From: Gammaproteobacteria bacterium
GTDB taxonomy: Bacteria; Pseudomonadota; Gammaproteobacteria; Xanthomonadales; Wenzhouxiangellaceae
Length of the DNA: 64,000 nt
Assembly: GCA_021772985.1 (NCBI GenBank)
Contig: JAJFKX010000037.1
Span: forward strand, 44,004-108,003
Direction: 5' to 3'
Position numbers and translations under genes: made by a program. The notes below the pieces were generated by a model. The model was not told the origin of the DNA. It worked only from the letters and a program-made list of their open reading frames with translations, and did no database searches. Positions 61,265-64,000 of this stretch are shown in pieces (the first letter of the stretch is position 1; each line of letters opens with the position of its first letter).

Positions 61265-64000
61265 TTTTCATCACGCTTTGATCTTGTAGTTCTATGATCT
61301 TTTCTTAAAGGTTCGTTAAAATGTTTTCTCATGAATTCATTAGTGGCATTAATCGCTTCTATATCTCTGAGACCTGTGTCAATTAGACTATTACTATCTT
61401 GAGTTGCATGAAAGGTTTCGTGGAAAATTATTCGCTCTAGTGTAAAGCCGAACCAATCAGGGTAGCTATCAAGTGCATCAAAAAACTCATCATCACTTAG
61501 ATGGTTAAGACTATCTTCAAAGTCCACAGGCAACTTAGTCCTGAATTCCTGGTTGAGCGTGCGTTTGTTAATATTTATTGTCCTTGTATTTGGATCTAAA
61601 GATGTAGGCTCACTTTCGTCAACAGTAATTGTTAAATCACCAGCTTTTTCTTCTAGTTTTTCAAACTCTTCAAACTTACGTAGTCTCTTTCTTACAGCCT
61701 CTGCTTTTAAGCGCAGAGATTCATCATCGGCTATAACTTCCTCAACCTCAACCTCATCCTCACTCGAATCCAGCCTACCCAGGCCACTTTCAAAACTAGC
61801 TGAATGCGTGCCCTCTGGTTTATCGCCAGCAATTGCCATTGTTCTAGTGTTGCCCTGCGATAGCTGCTGCACCGCCTGACGATCGCCACTTCTAGCTTGT
61901 TTTTCAATCACTCGCTGCCGAGATCGATCACTCGCATTGCTATCTCTTAGCCTTGGCGCATTACCGGTTGGGTCGCTGTAACTCAACGGATTGTTATACA
62001 CGTAAGCAAACCGATTCAAACTCTGGCTGTTGGTAATATCCGGGATGATACTGTCCGCCTGCATCATCTGCCCCACATCCGCATCATAGGTTCGAGCATT
62101 CATATGCACCAGGTTCATGCTTTCAATATGCTCATGCCCGGTATAACCACGAGTCGTGGTGTTCTCCGCTGGGTTGTCAGTCAACAGGATATTCGGGTCA
62201 AGGTGATTTCGCCTTTCACCAAATGCCCCAAAACTCAACTGCGTGACCAGATTGCCATTCACATCGGTAATCGCATGCAGACTGCCCAGATGGTCTTTAT
62301 GCGTGTATTCCACCCGGCTATCAGCATCACTTTCCGTGACAATCACACTATCACCGATATAACGCTTATAGGTGGTCACCGGATTGCTGTCTGGGTTTTC
62401 AGTAATCACTTCCACATTACCGACATACAAGGTTTCCCTTTGCACCTGGCCACCGGGTAAGCTGTCGGTCCTTCTGAACCGGTTTAAACCAGCCCCATAT
62501 TCAAATTCAACTACCGCCTGGGTGTTTTCTATCCTGCTGGGCTTATTGAATACCGTGTAGTCACTGTCCCGGTCACCACTTTGGGTTTGGTTTCCATTGG
62601 CGTCATAAATAGCGGTATAGCCGTTGCTCATGCTGGTCATGCCATGAATTACCTGGCCTGCTGCATAGCTGTAGGTATCACCGTTCTTATTGGTGATTCT
62701 GCCCGACATGTCATAGCTGATGTCTAGGGTATCGACCGCTGACTGACCAGAGACGGTTAATGCCACATCGGTTAGCCGGTTCAGGCCGTCATAACTAAAC
62801 GCCTCCATAAACGGCATACCCGCCATGCCCGCATCATCACGGGTTTTCAGATTGCCCAGCTTGTCGTAGCTGTAGCTCAAATCCTGGACCGGATCGTTGC
62901 CAGCTTCGCTGGTCAGAATCGACACCACCCGGCCCAGATCATCATAGCCACGGATCATTTGCTGACCACTGCCATAACTCGCGGTTGCGATAGTTCCCCA
63001 GGGATTGAGTTGTTCAGTGGTTTGATAGGTGCGCAGCGTACCCAAATCAGTAGTGGTGGTCACATAACCCTGGCTGTTATAACCATAGCTGACACCCCGG
63101 CCACTGGCATCGTATTCGTACAGTGACCGGCTGTGTAAATCATAACGGTGCTGTTGGGTAAATATTTCACCATCAATATCGGTGGTGGTGGTTACCACCC
63201 GGCCCAGATCGTCAAATATGTAATCGATCATCTGCCCGGCACTGACGTTTTGGCTCAACTGGCCTGATGAACCCAAGCCGGACGTATTGTCATAAGTCCA
63301 TTCATGCATACCAGCCAGATTGCCCGAACAACTGCTGGCAATCGCTTGAGTGTAAAAATGCCGGAAACTCACCCGTCCGAAGGCATCGTAGCTCAGTTTG
63401 GTGGCCTGATCTTTGGGGTCTATGCTACAGCTCTGCTCACCCAGTGCATTGACCTGATAATCCCATACCCCGCCCTTGCTGGGGTCGTTGGTTTGGGTAA
63501 GATAATCGAACTTGTTGTAGGCCATGGTAATGGCATAGCTGCCACTATCACCCATCGGGCCAACAATTTCTCTGACATTGCCTTTGGCATCAAAAGCAAA
63601 GCTGACATCCGGCGCCAATCCACCAACCTGGTAATCAGTATAGCCGGTGCGCTCACCCAGAATATTGTTGCGGTCGGTGCGGGTATAACCTTCAGCATTG
63701 GTGTAAATCACATCCAGACCAGGGTAGCTGTAGTTGGATAGACCGCCATCGGAAACCAGGATTTGTAGTGGCCGATCCAACTCGTCATAGATGGTCTTGG
63801 TCCAGTGCCCATTAACGTTATTGGCCGGTGTGCTGAACAAAGGTCGTGACTGGGCCAGCACCCGGCCATCGATATCGTATTGGTTGATGATCTTGCTGTA
63901 CTGCCCGTCCAGGCTGGTTGTTTCTGTCAGCAAGGTTCTACCCAGTTCATCAAAGCAGGTTTTTTGATCCGGCCCATGCCCGGTTATATCTACCGCATAG
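61261..64000 (-). CDS. Rhs-family protein with zincin-like C-terminal toxin (5' end outside window)
   Basis: The frame is open to base 64000 and has many YD repeats (YDALGRV-like units such as YDELDRPLQIL, YDDLGRVVS, YDMSGRITN). The conserved core ends near FAYVYNNPLSYSDPTGNAP, after which the sequence changes. The C-terminal ~250 residues are acidic and helical, then RIIFHETFHATQD has the HEXXH zinc-peptidase signature with a possible third ligand Glu in RDIEAINATNEF. Rhs proteins are polymorphic toxins delivered by type VI or similar systems, cleaved near DPXG. The lipoprotein gene overlapping its stop is the likely immunity gene. Confidence 0.85.
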   Translation of the reverse strand, partial: YAVDITGHGPDQKTCFDELGRTLLTETTSLDGQYSKIINQYDIDGRVLAQSRPLFSTPANNVNGHWTKTIYDELDRPLQILVSDGGLSNYSYPGLDVIYTNAEGYTRTDRNNILGERTGYTDYQVGGLAPDVSFAFDAKGNVREIVGPMGDSGSYAITMAYNKFDYLTQTNDPSKGGVWDYQVNALGEQSCSIDPKDQATKLSYDAFGRVSFRHFYTQAIASSCSGNLAGMHEWTYDNTSGLGSSGQLSQNVSAGQMIDYIFDDLGRVVTTTTDIDGEIFTQQHRYDLHSRSLYEYDASGRGVSYGYNSQGYVTTTTDLGTLRTYQTTEQLNPWGTIATASYGSGQQMIRGYDDLGRVVSILTSEAGNDPVQDLSYSYDKLGNLKTRDDAGMAGMPFMEAFSYDGLNRLTDVALTVSGQSAVDTLDISYDMSGRITNKNGDTYSYAAGQVIHGMTSMSNGYTAIYDANGNQTQSGDRDSDYTVFNKPSRIENTQAVVEFEYGAGLNRFRRTDSLPGGQVQRETLYVGNVEVITENPDSNPVTTYKRYIGDSVIVTESDADSRVEYTHKDHLGSLHAITDVNGNLVTQLSFGAFGERRNHLDPNILLTDNPAENTTTRGYTGHEHIESMNLVHMNARTYDADVGQMMQADSIIPDITNSQSLNRFAYVYNNPLSYSDPTGNAPRLRDSNASDRSRQRVIEKQARSGDRQAVQQLSQGNTRTMAIAGDKPEGTHSASFESGLGRLDSSEDEVEVEEVIADDESLRLKAEAVRKRLRKFEEFEKLEEKAGDLTITVDESEPTSLDPNTRTININKRTLNQEFRTKLPVDFEDSLNHLSDDEFFDALDSYPDWFGFTLERIIFHETFHATQDSNSLIDTGLRDIEAINATNEFMRKHFNEPLRKDHRTTRSKRDEK

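Noticed and set aside
1..64000. CRISPR array
   Set aside because: I saw no regularly spaced direct repeats of the right length and no cas genes.
1..64000. rRNA operon
   Set aside because: No recognisable 16S, 23S or 5S segments were seen.

Overview
The window looks like a gammaproteobacterial chromosome segment made mostly of accessory DNA. The evidence for the group is family-level only: an OmpA-type envelope protein, CsrA, an Rhs toxin, VWA and formylglycine-enzyme-like envelope proteins, and MobA/MobC/VirD4 mobilization genes. I cannot name a genus. Intact genes sit between decayed remnants (two mobilization genes, two recombinase or transposase genes) and long non-coding stretches, as expected for an island built by repeated insertion.

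Layout. 1-8.6 kb: a minus-strand envelope operon (VWA protein, ABC ATPase, FtsX/MacB-type permease, formylglycine-enzyme-like protein) divergent from two paralogous exported LpoB/CsgG-like proteins. 8.7-15.2 kb: a decayed mobC, a secreted protein ending in one CXXCH motif, a 23-nt tRNA 3'-end fragment (probable attachment-site scar), an OmpA-domain protein, a lipoprotein and an IS30 remnant. 15.2-23.4 kb: DUF3768, J-domain and coiled-coil genes behind a structured leader, two small envelope genes, a broken tyrosine recombinase beside a 22-bp inverted repeat pair, a membrane-embedded alpha/beta hydrolase, a relaxase remnant and an OLD-type nuclease. 23.4-36.6 kb: a large serine recombinase followed by two cargo genes (a PD-(D/E)XK-like nuclease and a patatin phospholipase) separated by a second copy of the recombinase 3' end. 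After these come an orphan DNA methylase, a RadC-like protein and a methylase-like protein, two of them behind a duplicated hairpin leader. The section ends with a XRE/ImmA regulator pair divergent from a ubiquitin-like conjugation operon (multiubiquitin, E1-like, DUF6527). 36.6-45.2 kb: a hydrolase-TM-SH3-PLD fusion, a membrane protein/papain-like peptidase/lipoprotein operon, and a tandem-hydrolase membrane protein. 45.2-57.9 kb: a mobilizable element with relaxase, MobC-like protein, VirD4-type coupling protein, four small glycine-rich proteins, a VWA protein, an Hsp70-like ATPase, a GrpE-like protein, a methylase-like protein and a tyrosine integrase; a 76-nt tRNA-like sequence lies next to it. 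58-64 kb: hypotheticals, csrA, a second DUF3768 protein, and an Rhs toxin with a HEXXH C-terminus and a putative lipoprotein immunity gene.

A hairpin repeat with a constant loop and mostly diverged arms occurs four times in the same orientation (about 15.2, 23.4, 36.6 and 45.2 kb), at the junctions between the functional blocks. It may mark module boundaries.

How the genes work together. Three groups look like defence or conflict systems: the OLD nuclease with the recombinase cargo genes, the ubiquitin-like operon with its XRE/ImmA pair, and the membrane hydrolase/PLD/peptidase block. The most unusual arrangement is the chaperone set (Hsp70 NBD, GrpE-like protein, VWA protein) translationally coupled to relaxase and coupling-protein genes. 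A J-domain protein elsewhere in the window could be its partner. All functional statements rest on motifs read by eye; no database search was run.
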